NCBI GenBank assembly: GCA_902464645.1
Contig: CABQKL010000027.1
Span: forward strand, 1 to 20,426
Direction of reading: 5' to 3'
From: an uncultured Collinsella sp.
Lineage (GTDB): Bacteria; Actinomycetota; Coriobacteriia; Coriobacteriales; Coriobacteriaceae
Length of the DNA stretch: 20,426 bases
Shown: positions 1 through 7,402 of the stretch, piece by piece
How positions within the stretch are numbered: position 1 is the stretch's first letter
How the letters are laid out: every line of letters begins with the position of its first letter
Notes under the pieces: generated by a model
Seen by the model: only the letters and a program-made list of their open reading frames with translations
The model's database searches: none
What the model was told of the DNA's origin: nothing
Made by a program: the position numbers and the translations under genes

Positions 1-372
1 GGCAAGCCCAAGGGCGTCATTCGCAGCCAGGTGCCCGAGGTGCTGCGTCTGGTCGGTCTGGCCGACCAGATGGACTCGCTGCCAGATCAGCTTTCCGGTG
101 GCGAGCAGCAGCGCGTGGCCGTTGCCCGCGCTATGGTCAACCGCCCGCCGCTGCTTATCTGCGACGAGCCCACGGGCAACCTCGACCCGGCGATTTCGCT
201 GGGCATCATGAAGCTGCTCGAGCGCATTAACCGCACCGGTACCACCGTGATCGTCGCTACGCACGATCGCGAGATGGTCGATAGCATGCACCGTCGCGTG
301 ATCGCCCTCGAGGGCGGCCACGTAATCCGCGACCAGGAGAGGGGAGGTTACGGCAACTATGGCACCAACTAA
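1..372 (+). CDS. ftsE: Cell-division ABC transporter ATP-binding protein FtsE (3' part)
   Basis: The 5' end lies outside the window and the reading frame is open from base 1. The visible 123 residues are the C-terminal half of an ABC ATPase. The signature motif LSGGEQQRVAVARA is followed by Walker B and D-loop LLICDEPTGNLDP, then the H-loop histidine in VIVATHDREMV. FtsE is the cytoplasmic ATPase that partners FtsX and couples the divisome to activation of peptidoglycan hydrolases at the septum. The assignment to FtsE rather than another ABC ATPase rests mainly on the overlapping ftsX gene, whose start codon lies 14 nt before the end of this gene, indicating translational coupling in one operon. 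The Walker A motif is not in the window. Confidence 0.93.
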   Translation, partial: GKPKGVIRSQVPEVLRLVGLADQMDSLPDQLSGGEQQRVAVARAMVNRPPLLICDEPTGNLDPAISLGIMKLLERINRTGTTVIVATHDREMVDSMHRRVIALEGGHVIRDQERGGYGNYGTN

Positions 373-1279
373 CGTGGGCTATTCGCTCAAAGAGGCTATC
401 AGCCACTTCTTCCGTAACTGGACCACCTCGCTCGGCGCCGTCATCACGATCTTCCTTTCGCTGTTTATCATCGGCCTGTTCATTATGGGTTCCGCGATGC
501 TGAACTCCGTGATCGGCACCGTCGAGGATCAGGTTGTCATCAATGCCTTTATTAGCGATGATGCCGATCAGGCAGACGTCCAGGCCTTTGAGGCCGAGCT
601 CAAGACGTGGAGCAACGTCAAGTCCGTGACCTATAAGGATAAGGACGACGCGCTGGCCGAGTACACGAGCAAGATGTCGGGCAACGCCGACGCCACCATG
701 AGCGCACTCGACGGCCAGAACCCGCTTCCTGCCTCGTTCGCGATTGAGATGGACGATCCGTCTCAGGTCGAGAGCACGGCCAAGAAGCTTAAGAAGAACG
801 CCGACTTCCAAAAGATCGCGGACGACGGCGACGTCAACGCGAGCGTGCTGTATGGCCAGGAGGAAGTGAGCCGCCTGTTCCAGGTGACCAACTACATCCG
901 TATCGCCGCCGTGGTGCTCGTCGGCCTGCTGACCTTTATCGCGTTCATCTTTATCAACAACACGATTCGCCTGTCCATTACGGCGCGTCGTCGCGAGATT
1001 GCGATTATGCGCCTGGTGGGCGCCAGCAACGGCTTCATTCGCGGGCCGTTCATTACCGAGGGCGTGCTTCAGGCCATTCTGGGCTCGCTGCTTTCCATCG
1101 GTGTTTTGGAGCTGCTGCGCAATCTGATGGTTCCTCGCCTGCAGGAGAGTGTCGGCTGGATGTCGTTTGCGCTGCCGATGCAGTACTATCTGGTGACCTA
1201 CGCCGCACTGATCCTTGTCGGCGTGATCATCGGCCTCTTTGGCTCTGCCATCGCTATGCGCCGTTATCTGCGCGTGTAA
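359..1279 (+). CDS. ftsX: Cell-division protein FtsX (permease-like subunit)
   Basis: 306 residues, close to the usual 300 for FtsX. The N-terminus is cytoplasmic, followed by a first membrane segment around residues 22-46 (hydrophobic stretch ITIFLSLFIIGLFIMGS). A large extracellular domain rich in Asp and Lys follows (about 47-175), then three more membrane segments around 178-200, 225-250 and 275-300. The motif RREIAIMRLVGAS between membrane segments is typical of the FtsX/MacB coupling region that contacts the ATPase. The start ATG overlaps the end of ftsE and has a GGGAGG ribosome site just upstream inside ftsE. FtsX with FtsE forms a non-transporting ABC complex that controls cell-wall hydrolases at division. 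A strong intrinsic terminator follows the stop codon, so ftsEX ends the transcription unit here. Confidence 0.95.
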   Translation: MAPTNVGYSLKEAISHFFRNWTTSLGAVITIFLSLFIIGLFIMGSAMLNSVIGTVEDQVVINAFISDDADQADVQAFEAELKTWSNVKSVTYKDKDDALAEYTSKMSGNADATMSALDGQNPLPASFAIEMDDPSQVESTAKKLKKNADFQKIADDGDVNASVLYGQEEVSRLFQVTNYIRIAAVVLVGLLTFIAFIFINNTIRLSITARRREIAIMRLVGASNGFIRGPFITEGVLQAILGSLLSIGVLELLRNLMVPRLQESVGWMSFALPMQYYLVTYAALILVGVIIGLFGSAIAMRRYLRV

Positions 1280-1302
1280 GCGCTGCGGATATGCTGTCTG
1301 CA

Positions 1303-1337
1303 ACGGGTCGTCCCTTTCCAGGGGCGGCCCGTTTTTT
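1303..1337 (+). terminator. Intrinsic terminator after ftsX
   Basis: A 12-bp stem (ACGGGTCGTCCC pairing with GGGGCGGCCCGT, two G-U pairs) has a 6-nt loop and is followed by a T6 tract. It begins 24 nt after the ftsX stop codon. Confidence 0.9.
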
Positions 1338-1421
1338 GTCCCCTAGGGGACGGCAGGATTGCGGATCATCGCGGCGCTGGTCTATCTATATGATCCGTTT
1401 TCCTCCGTCCCCTAGGGATCA
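1338..1421. repeat. Long intergenic dyad with GTCCCCTAGGG arms between ftsX and rnr
   Basis: The 13-nt arms CCCTAGGGGACGG (1341-1353) and CCGTCCCCTAGGG (1405-1417) are perfectly complementary. Inside them AGGA (1355-1358) pairs with TCCT (1401-1404), and CGGATCA (1362-1368) pairs with TGATCCG (1391-1397). The left arm is itself part of a perfect 14-nt palindrome, GTCCCCTAGGGGAC, at 1338-1351. The right-hand edge (1398-1421, starting TTTTCCTCCGTCCCC) recurs at 8404-8427 with one mismatch, so this is a dispersed repeat and not just a gene-specific structure. Whether it acts as a terminator, a MITE remnant or an RNA element cannot be decided from one genome segment. Confidence 0.7.
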
Positions 1422-1471
1422 TTTGGGTAGACTCTTGGGGTGTTAACGGCTATCGATAGTAAGGAGGCGCC

Positions 1472-3607
1472 ATGGGGCGCAATAACAAACATAAGCGTAG
1501 CGCACGCAATAAACGCGGGCCGGTGCGCAGCGAGCGTCGCCCGAGCATGACTGGCCGCGTGCAGCTCCATGAGCACAGTGCCTATGTCATAACCGAAAAC
1601 GGCGACTACAAGGTCATGGGCCGCGGCAAGCGCGAGATCATGGATGGCGATACCGTTGCCGTGAGCATTAAGGCGGGACCGCGCGGGGATCGTCGCGCCG
1701 TGATCGAGGGCGTTATCGAGCGTGCCGCCATCAGCGTGGTGGGTACGTATCAGACGGCCGGCCCGCTTGGTGTGATCGAACCGCTCGATTCGCGTCTCAA
1801 AGCCGATTTCTTTGTTTTGCCCGAGGACACTTCGGCGGAGCGCCTGGGTGTGCATCCTGGCGATGCCGTCATCGCGCGCATTCTGACTTACCCGACGCGC
1901 TTGGAGTCGGGTACGGTGACTCTTGAGCGCCGCATCGGCGGTGACGATGCGCCCGATCTGGGCGTTCAATATGTTATGGCGCGCTATGGCTATACCGACA
2001 GCTATCCCGAAGCGGCTCTGGCAGAGGCAGAGGCGCTTTCGCTCGATGTGGCTGCAGCGCTTAAAGACCCGCTTCGTCGTGATCTGCGCGATCGCTTTGT
2101 CATCACCATCGATCCGGTTGATGCACGCGACTTTGATGATGCCATCTCGCTCGAGCGCACGCCCGAGGGCGGCTATAAGCTGGGCGTGCATATCGCCGAC
2201 GTTTCGCATTATGTTGCCTGGGACGGGCATATCGACCTGGAGGCCCGCCATCGCACGACGTCGGTGTACCTTGCTGATCGTGTGCTCCCCATGCTACCCG
2301 AACGCCTGTCTAATGACCTGTGCTCGCTTCGTCCCGACGAGGACCGCCTGGCGTTTACCGTCGACATCGAGCTCGACGCGCAGGGTCGCGTGCGCCATTA
2401 CGATCCCTATCCCAGTGTGATTCGTTCGCGTGTGCGTATGGACTACGACGGCGCCGAGGCGCTGCTGGTGCGTGCTGGCGCGGTGGAGTATTCCGTGTTG
2501 GAGGGCGCTGCGGAGGATGTCGCTGCGGCCGAAGCCTCGCGCGAGAAAGCGCTTGAGCGCGGGCTTGCGTGCGAGGATGCCGCTCGCGGCTATAACGTTG
2601 ACCTGGCCGATTTCCTGGTCGCCGCAAACGAACTCGCAGAACTCCGGCGTCGCATACGTCGCGCACGCGGCTCGGTCGACTTTGACACGGCCGAGATTCG
2701 CGCGCTGCTGGATGAGAGCGGCGTGCCCGTGCAGATCGTGGCACGCGAGCGCTCCTGCGCAACCTCGCTTATCGAGGAGGCAATGCTGCTGGCCAACGAG
2801 TGCGTTGCCGAGTGGCTGGCCGACCGCGACATCGAGGCGTGCTATCGCGTGCACGATGACCCCAGCCCCGACAGTCTGCACGGTGCTGCTGCGGCGCTGG
2901 CGCAGCTCGGTATCATCGATGATCGCCGTGCGGCGGGCATTGCCCTGGGAAGTTCTGATGAGTTGCAGGCGACGGTTGACGCCGCTGCCGGCACGGCTAA
3001 CGCGCCACTCGTCAACACGCTCCTTTTGCGCAGTATGCAGCGTGCGTTGTATAAGCCTCGCAACGAGGGTCACTTTGCGCTCGCCGCGCCGTGCTACTGC
3101 CACTTTACAAGCCCCATTCGCCGTTATCCCGATCTGGTGGTGCATCGCGTACTCAAGCTGCAGCTGGCATACGAGCAGCTGGGTGGAAAAGACGCCTTGG
3201 TGCGTACGCCGAGGCTGATCGGAAAAGGCCGAGAGTCGCTTCCGCGCATCCTGCCGCAAATCTGCCGCGCGTGCAGCGATGCCGAGCGTGCGGCCGACGC
3301 TGCCAGCCATGCGACGCAAAAAATCAAGATTGCGCAGTACTACGAGAATCGCCTGGGCGAGCGCTATGCCGGAACGGTCTCATGGGTCAGCAGCATGGGG
3401 CTATTTGTGCGCCTTGATCTAACGCAGGTCGAGGGACTGGTTTCCATTAAGAGTTTGGGTAACGAGTGGTTTGAGTTCGACGAGGACGCGCTCACGTTGA
3501 CGGGTGCCGACACGGGGCGTCGTTTTGAGTTGGGCCAGCGCGTGATTATCGAGGTCTCGCGCGTCAACACCACACGCGGGCACTTGGATTTCAGGCTTAT
3601 TCATTAG
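1472..3607 (+). CDS. rnr: Ribonuclease R (RNB-family 3'-5' exoribonuclease)
   Basis: 711 residues, within the usual RNase R size. A basic, disordered N-terminus (about 1-25, rich in Lys and Arg) precedes OB-type cold-shock domains (about 25-170), then the RNB catalytic domain. The metal-binding active-site motif DPVDARDFDDA is at residues 214-224, with the aspartates at 214, 217, 220, 222 and 223 expected for the family. The late RNB motif FTSPIRRYPDLVVHR lies near residue 550, and a C-terminal S1 RNA-binding domain starts near 628 (GERYAGTVSW). The enzyme degrades structured RNA processively from the 3' end and in other bacteria works with SmpB/tmRNA in trans-translation; smpB lies 3.3 kb downstream. 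The ATG has a strong AAGGAGG at 1461-1467 with a short 4-nt spacing. An intrinsic terminator follows, so rnr is probably monocistronic. Confidence 0.95.
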   Translation: MGRNNKHKRSARNKRGPVRSERRPSMTGRVQLHEHSAYVITENGDYKVMGRGKREIMDGDTVAVSIKAGPRGDRRAVIEGVIERAAISVVGTYQTAGPLGVIEPLDSRLKADFFVLPEDTSAERLGVHPGDAVIARILTYPTRLESGTVTLERRIGGDDAPDLGVQYVMARYGYTDSYPEAALAEAEALSLDVAAALKDPLRRDLRDRFVITIDPVDARDFDDAISLERTPEGGYKLGVHIADVSHYVAWDGHIDLEARHRTTSVYLADRVLPMLPERLSNDLCSLRPDEDRLAFTVDIELDAQGRVRHYDPYPSVIRSRVRMDYDGAEALLVRAGAVEYSVLEGAAEDVAAAEASREKALERGLACEDAARGYNVDLADFLVAANELAELRRRIRRARGSVDFDTAEIRALLDESGVPVQIVARERSCATSLIEEAMLLANECVAEWLADRDIEACYRVHDDPSPDSLHGAAAALAQLGIIDDRRAAGIALGSSDELQATVDAAAGTANAPLVNTLLLRSMQRALYKPRNEGHFALAAPCYCHFTSPIRRYPDLVVHRVLKLQLAYEQLGGKDALVRTPRLIGKGRESLPRILPQICRACSDAERAADAASHATQKIKIAQYYENRLGERYAGTVSWVSSMGLFVRLDLTQVEGLVSIKSLGNEWFEFDEDALTLTGADTGRRFELGQRVIIEVSRVNTTRGHLDFRLIH

Positions 3608-3635
3608 CCGGAATTTGGTGATTGATGGAGAACGG

Positions 3636-3661
3636 GGCGGTCTTTTGGGGCCGCCTTTTTT
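3636..3661 (+). terminator. Intrinsic terminator after rnr
   Basis: A GC-rich stem GGCGGTC / GGCCGCC (one G-U pair) is followed directly by a T6 tract. It starts about 28 nt after the rnr stop codon. Confidence 0.85.
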
Positions 3662-3724
3662 GTGGCGGTTCAATCGTCTTGTCGCTCGCGCGCTTGCGTC
3701 TTCCGCCTGCTATAGGGGAGATAG

Positions 3725-3761
3725 AACCTACCAAAATAAACCTGTTCCTTTTTGGGAGGTT
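3725..3761. promoter_or_regulatory. Inverted repeat upstream of the recombinase gene
   Basis: AACCTACCAAAA (3725-3736) pairs with TTTTGGGAGGTT (3750-3761) at 11 of 12 positions across a 13-nt spacer. It lies in an AT-rich island just before the serine recombinase gene. Resolvases commonly bind dyads in sites next to their own gene, so this could be a recombinase binding site or an operator. The right arm also contains GGAGGT, but that is too far from the chosen start to be its ribosome site. Confidence 0.4.
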
Positions 3762-3781
3762 TACGAGAGAGCGGGGATGAG

Positions 3782-4387
3782 ATGACAACGGTGTACGGGT
3801 ATGCGCGGGTGAGCTCGCGTGATCAAAATCTGAATCGGCAGCTGGATGCGCTGGGCGCCTATGGCGTGGAACCGGCGAATATCTTTGCCGATCATGCGAG
3901 CGGCAAGGACTTCGATCGACCGCGGTATCGCGAACTGCTGTGCGCGTTGGATTCCGGTGATGTGCTGGTGGTACTTTCCATTGATCGGCTGGGCCGTAAC
4001 TACAGCGAGATCCTCGAGGAATGGCGGTGCATAACCAAAGAGCTCGGCGCCGCCATCGTGGTGTTGGACATGCCATTGCTCGATACGCGTGCGAGAGATT
4101 GCGGCGGATCGGATGTGACCAGCACGCTGATCGCCGATATCGTTTTACAGTTGTTGAGCTATGTGGCGCAGGTGGAACGAGAGAACATCCACCGTCGTCA
4201 GGCGGAAGGAATCGCGGCGGCGCGGGCGCGCGGCGTGCGTTTTGGTCGACCCCGCAAGCCGTGCCCTCCGCAATTTGAACGAGTGCGCGATATCTATGAG
4301 GCGGGCAATATTACCCGGAGTCAGGCGGCAAAGCGCCTAGGTGTGTGCGTGGGGACCTTCGATCGCTGGATGCGCGAGACGGAGTAG
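3782..4387 (+). CDS. Small serine recombinase (resolvase/invertase family)
   Basis: 201 residues when started at the ATG at 3782, giving an N-terminus MTTVYGYARVSSRDQN that matches the family. An in-frame TTG at 3752 would add ten residues with no family similarity. The catalytic serine is in YARVSS (residue 11 or 12). The conserved arginine motif is LSIDRLGRN, and the C-terminus carries a Hin-like helix-turn-helix (EAGNITRSQAAKRLGVCVGTFDRWM). These enzymes cut and rejoin DNA at paired short sites through a phosphoserine intermediate. The length fits a resolvase or invertase and is too short for a large serine integrase. No transposase, integron or obvious invertible promoter flanks it, so its target is unclear. 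It may be a chromosomally fixed resolvase from a lost mobile element. Confidence 0.88.
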   Translation: MTTVYGYARVSSRDQNLNRQLDALGAYGVEPANIFADHASGKDFDRPRYRELLCALDSGDVLVVLSIDRLGRNYSEILEEWRCITKELGAAIVVLDMPLLDTRARDCGGSDVTSTLIADIVLQLLSYVAQVERENIHRRQAEGIAAARARGVRFGRPRKPCPPQFERVRDIYEAGNITRSQAAKRLGVCVGTFDRWMRETE

Positions 4388-4641
4388 GGGAGCCGGGGAT
4401 GCGGACTCAGCGACTACCGCCGCCCATCCCGACCCGCTTGCCCCCGTTCGCATATGGATGGGCACCAACATCCGTCGTGTCGCCCATACCGTACCATTGG
4501 CGCCCACGCGAGACGTTAACCTCAAGATGGAAAACCGCGACCGCCTGTACGTCGGCGCTGGCTACAATATCGGCATCGGTCGCAGATGGCCATCGATGCG
4601 CTGTTTGCCAGACACTTGTCTTTTCTAAGAAGGGAATCCCC
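4388..4641. other. 254-nt stretch with no convincing gene
   Basis: Open frames cross this stretch, including one in frame with the downstream thiol protein, but none has a plausible ribosome site or recognisable motif. Its coding-like composition suggests it may be the remnant of an older gene. The only functional element I can point to is the ribosome site AAGAAGGGA at 4627-4635, which serves the gene at 4642. Confidence 0.4.
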
Positions 4642-5001
4642 ATGACCGTGTTGTTTGTTGAATATCCCAAATGCTCGACGTGTAAAAAGGCCAAGGCCTG
4701 GTTGGACGAGCATGGGGTTGAGTACGTCGATCGCGATATTGTTACAGATAATCCTTCGGCTGAGGAACTTGCGACCTGGATTGCACGTTCGGGGTTGCCG
4801 GTGCGACGCTTCTTTAACTCGTCGGGTATGAAGTATCGAGAGCTTGGCCTGAAGGCGCGCCTGGACGCGGGGATGACGGATCAGGAATGTTACGGGCTGT
4901 TGGCGACCGACGGCATGCTGGTTAAGCGTCCGCTGCTGGTGGGCGATGACTTTGCGATTCCAGGCTTTAAGGAGGCAGCCTGGGCCGAGGCGCTGCTGTA
5001 G
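4642..5001 (+). CDS. ArsC/Spx-family thioredoxin-fold protein
   Basis: 119 residues. The start at 4642 is fixed by the ribosome site AAGAAGGGA upstream and by the family-typical N-terminus MTVLFVEYPKCSTCKKAKAW. The CxxC pair is Cys11 and Cys14, in the position of the redox cysteine of the ArsC/Spx/YffB superfamily. The C-terminal region has the expected MLVKRPLLVGDD motif. Family members are arsenate reductases, the transcription regulator Spx, or uncharacterised glutathione- or thioredoxin-dependent reductases. Nothing here separates these options, and no arsenic resistance genes lie nearby, so arsenate reductase should not be assumed. A long hairpin follows the stop codon and separates it from the convergent gene on the other strand. 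Confidence 0.85.
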   Translation: MTVLFVEYPKCSTCKKAKAWLDEHGVEYVDRDIVTDNPSAEELATWIARSGLPVRRFFNSSGMKYRELGLKARLDAGMTDQECYGLLATDGMLVKRPLLVGDDFAIPGFKEAAWAEALL

Positions 5002-5006
5002 CAACT

Positions 5007-5056
5007 GCGGAAAGTGCATCCCGTTTTGGATGGGGATTCTGGGATGCGCTTTCCGC
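5007..5056. terminator. Long hairpin between convergent genes (TGCGG...CCGCA family)
   Basis: The arms 5007-5022 (GCGGAAAGTGCATCCC) and 5041-5056 pair over 16 bp with a single G-T pair across an 18-nt loop beginning GTTTTG. It lies between the stop codons of the ArsC/Spx-family gene and the reverse-strand gene, the usual place for a bidirectional terminator, but no T tract follows on either side. The loop and the outer stem start resemble the hairpin at 7403-7469, so it may belong to a dispersed repeat family. Confidence 0.6.
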
Positions 5057-5073
5057 CGGCAGGTTCGCTCCGG

Positions 5074-5484
5074 TCAGTCCTCAAGCTGTGCCCACTTATG
5101 CGGGTCGTAGATTGTTACCTGTTTGTTGGGCTTGCCGCTCCAGTACTCTTCGTCCATAAAGGGCAGATATGCCTGAATGCCGGGGCAGATGAACGGAATC
5201 CGCTGCGCTTGCAAACGGTCGCGTTGGCATTGCTCCAAATGGGTTTCCGAAATCACGACGGGAATACCGGATAGCTCCACGAGGCCTGCTTGAACTCGCT
5301 TGAGGTCGGGTAGCGTCGCGTGCCATGCCATTCGCATCATCAAAAATGAGGCGCCGCGATATGTTGCCTGCATGACTGTGATGGCGGGGCGTAACGTGGG
5401 ATGAATTTTGTGTCGATCTGGCCAAGGGATAGCAGTTATCTCGAGGCCGAGGGTCTCCCATAGGTAATCAAGCTCATCATCCAT
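5074..5484 (-). CDS. Short protein resembling the N-terminal part of a MarR-type regulator
   Basis: 136 residues from the start MDDELDYLWETLG, chosen because GAGG lies just upstream of it; an in-frame start at 5529 has no better site. The segment with PVVISETHLEQCQRDRLQAQ followed by RIPFICPGIQAYLPF is reminiscent of the N-terminal domain found before the winged helix in a group of Firmicutes MarR-family regulators (pattern: QR.RL..., IPFI.P..Q.YLPF). Here the chain ends about 25 residues later with no visible DNA-binding winged helix. It may therefore be a truncated gene or a stand-alone ligand/partner-binding domain. It is convergent with the ArsC/Spx-family gene. The family link is from memory of the motif and is moderately secure; a regulatory role is inference. 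Confidence 0.6.
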   Translation of the reverse strand: MDDELDYLWETLGLEITAIPWPDRHKIHPTLRPAITVMQATYRGASFLMMRMAWHATLPDLKRVQAGLVELSGIPVVISETHLEQCQRDRLQAQRIPFICPGIQAYLPFMDEEYWSGKPNKQVTIYDPHKWAQLED

Positions 5485-5676
5485 GTCGCCTCGATGTCCG
5501 CGCGATAATTGGCATCCTGATTGTGTCACTATTGACGGCGACCAGAATGCAGCAATCTGCTAACGGTAATTACGGTGCGCTTGCGGCATTTTGCCCCGTG
5601 CATGCGGTTTTGGCTTCACAGGTCCTTCATGGGTCGGAGCAAATTGGCCGATTTTCAAAAAAGTTAAAAATGGGGC

Positions 5677-5705
5677 TTGCGCCACCGTAGAACTTCCCGT
5701 ATATT
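5677..5705 (+). promoter_or_regulatory. Sigma-70-type promoter of the tRNA-Gln/tRNA-Glu operon
   Basis: TTGCGC at 5677-5682 and TATATT at 5700-5705 are separated by exactly 17 nt. The -10 box ends 44 nt before the first tRNA, and no other gene lies between. Confidence 0.65.
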
Positions 5706-5749
5706 TCTTTCTTGCGCAAAGGCACAGCCGAGCGCAGCGATGCAGTCAT

Positions 5750-5823
5750 TGGGATGTCGTCTAATGGCAGGACAGCGGATTCTGGTTCCGTCAATGGGGG
5801 TTCGACTCCCTCCATCCCAGCCA
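5750..5823 (+). tRNA. tRNA-Gln(CUG)
   Basis: A 74-nt cloverleaf including an encoded CCA. The acceptor arms TGGGATG and CATCCCA pair, with the U1-A72 pair typical of glutamine tRNAs. The anticodon stem GCGGA/TCCGT encloses the loop TTCTGGT with anticodon CTG at 5782-5784. The T-arm loop is TTCGACT. It is the first of two tRNAs in this transcript. Confidence 0.95.
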
Positions 5824-5840
5824 TTGCATTTGCTACATAT

Positions 5841-5917
5841 GGCCCGTTCGTCTAGCGGTTTAGGACGCCGCCCTCTCAAGGCGGAGATCACCAGTTCGAA
5901 TCTGGTACGGGCTACCA
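5841..5917 (+). tRNA. tRNA-Glu(CUC)
   Basis: A 77-nt cloverleaf with encoded CCA. The acceptor arms GGCCCGT and ACGGGCT pair with a G1-U72 wobble and discriminator A73, which I believe is usual for actinobacterial glutamate tRNAs. The anticodon stem CCGCC/GGCGG encloses CTCTCAA with anticodon CTC at 5875-5877. The T stem is ACCAG/CTGGT. It begins 17 nt after tRNA-Gln. Confidence 0.95.
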
Positions 5918-5928
5918 CAAAATGAACG

Positions 5929-5956
5929 CCCGGGCCTCGCAAGAGACCCGGGTTTT
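5929..5956 (+). terminator. Terminator of the tRNA operon
   Basis: The stem CCCGGGCCTC / GAGACCCGGG has one mismatch and a GCAA tetraloop, and is followed by TTTT. It starts 11 nt after the tRNA-Glu CCA end. Confidence 0.85.
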
Positions 5957-6012
5957 GTGTATTGACCGTATATGCGGCGTCTGCCGTGTTTTGCTCAGAT
6001 CGAGGAGTAGCC

Positions 6013-6930
6013 ATGGATCTGCCCATCAGCTTGCAAGACATCACGTATGCCGAGAACTATCTGGCGCAGGGCGACCTGGCCACGGCGACGCCGCTGTTGG
6101 AGCGTCTGGTTGAGCTTGCCGAGGAGTATATCGATGCCGAGTGCAAGACGGAGGAGAACCGCCAGTACTTTAGCTTCGATAGCAAGTTTGAGCGTCTGGC
6201 CTACCGCCGCGTGGAAAAGGATCCGCGCGAGCTGGTGCAGGTCGAGGTGCCCTTTGATCGCCTGTATTCCGACATGGCGTATGCCTACATTCGCCAGCAG
6301 GATTATGTGAGTGCTCGCAACGCCTTGATGCAGGCCGTGCGCTGGGACCCCATGAACTGCAACTACCGCCTGGATCTGGCCGAGCTGTTCCGTGCGCTCG
6401 AGGACAAGCAGGAGTGGGCATCGCTTTCGTTTTCGGTGCTAGAGCGTGCGAGCGACGGCAAGTGCGCCGCCCGCGCCTACGCCAACTTGGGCCAGTATTT
6501 CCTTGAGCCCGAGACCGAGAACGTCTCGGCGGCCGTGGGTTGCGCGCGTCTGGCGCTGCGCTTGGCCCCTGGCGACGCGCATACGACGCGCCTGCTCAAC
6601 AAGATCCATACTGCCTATCCGGATGCCGCCGAGGAGAGCGACGAGCACGTGATGGGCGAGCTGAGCCTGCAAGGCGTGCCGACCTCGCCTTCGGCCGAGA
6701 TTGCCATCTGCCTGATCATGTGTGCGACCGATGCTGCAAGCGACGGCGACAAGCAGGAGGCGACGCGCCTGACGGTCCGTGCCCGCGACCTGGTGGGCGA
6801 GGAGGCATGTGCGGCGATCATTAAGCTGGTGCGCGAGAGCGATGCCGAGCTCAACGCCGAGCGCAAGGCAAAGCGCGCAGGCGACGACAAGGGAGCCGAC
6901 GGCATCAAGGAGGTCGGCGATGCCCAGTAA
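6013..6930 (+). CDS. Tetratricopeptide-repeat protein upstream of smpB
   Basis: 305 residues from the ATG at 6013, which has GAGGAG at 6002-6007; an in-frame upstream start at 5962 overlaps the tRNA terminator region and is rejected. The sequence is helical and acidic, with TPR-like helix pairs such as ENYLAQGDLATATPLLERLV (about residues 14-33), SDMAYAYIRQQDYVSARNAL near 90, followed by WDPMNCNYRLDLAELF, and a further pair around 160-190. No signal peptide or membrane segment is visible, so it is probably a cytoplasmic protein-protein interaction scaffold. The C-terminus is charged and rich in Lys and Asp. Its end overlaps the start of smpB by 11 nt and contains the smpB ribosome site, so the two are translationally coupled. 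The specific partner is unknown. Confidence 0.8.
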   Translation: MDLPISLQDITYAENYLAQGDLATATPLLERLVELAEEYIDAECKTEENRQYFSFDSKFERLAYRRVEKDPRELVQVEVPFDRLYSDMAYAYIRQQDYVSARNALMQAVRWDPMNCNYRLDLAELFRALEDKQEWASLSFSVLERASDGKCAARAYANLGQYFLEPETENVSAAVGCARLALRLAPGDAHTTRLLNKIHTAYPDAAEESDEHVMGELSLQGVPTSPSAEIAICLIMCATDAASDGDKQEATRLTVRARDLVGEEACAAIIKLVRESDAELNAERKAKRAGDDKGADGIKEVGDAQ

Positions 6931-7390
6931 GCGCGAGCGCAAGCTCATCTCCAAGAATCGCTCGGCGCATCACGAATACTTTATCGACGAGACGTTCGAA
7001 TGCGGCATTGAGCTGAGCGGTACCGAGGTCAAGTCGATTCGCGAGCGCGCCTGCCAGATCACCGACACCTTTGCACTGATTCGCGGCGGCGAGTGCTGGC
7101 TCGTGGGCCTGCACATTCACCCTTACAGCCACGGTGGCGTGTGGAACCGCGACCCCGATCGCCGTCGTCGTCTGCTGCTGCATCGCAAGGAGATTGACTT
7201 TCTCGACGGCAAACTGCGCAACCGCGGCTATGCCCTGGTGCCTTTGGAGCTCTACTTTAATACCGATGGTCGCGTAAAGTTGCTGTTGGGCCTGGGCCGC
7301 GGCAAAAAGCTCTACGACAAGCGCGAAGACATGGCCAAGCGCGACGTTCAGCGCGAGATCGATCGCGCGCTTAAGGAGCGTAACCGCTAG
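6920..7390 (+). CDS. smpB: SsrA-binding protein SmpB
   Basis: 156 residues, typical for SmpB. The N-terminal half is the OB-like barrel, with HHEYFIDETFECGIELSGTE followed by VKSIRERACQITDTFALI. The central part has the conserved HIHPYSHGG, and the segment RNRGYALVPLELYFNTDGRV precedes the Lys/Arg-rich tail (GRGKKLYDKREDMAKRD) that enters the decoding centre. SmpB binds tmRNA and delivers it to stalled ribosomes for tagging and release. The start at 6920 lies inside the upstream TPR gene with an AAGGAGG ribosome site. The tmRNA gene ssrA was not found in this window. A strong terminator follows at 7513. Confidence 0.97.
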   Translation: MPSKRERKLISKNRSAHHEYFIDETFECGIELSGTEVKSIRERACQITDTFALIRGGECWLVGLHIHPYSHGGVWNRDPDRRRRLLLHRKEIDFLDGKLRNRGYALVPLELYFNTDGRVKLLLGLGRGKKLYDKREDMAKRDVQREIDRALKERNR

Positions 7391-7402
7391 GCGCTCTGTA
7401 TA

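Noticed and set aside
257..1303. 348-codon reverse-strand frame over ftsX
   Set aside because: Antisense shadow of ftsX; no ribosome site or family motif.
4345..4641. N-terminal extension of the ArsC/Spx-family protein
   Set aside because: The family N-terminus begins at 4642 with its own ribosome site; the extension has low-complexity coding with no homology visible.
5627..6044. Reverse-strand ORFs across the tRNA pair
   Set aside because: They are translations of antisense tRNA sequence, a common artefact.
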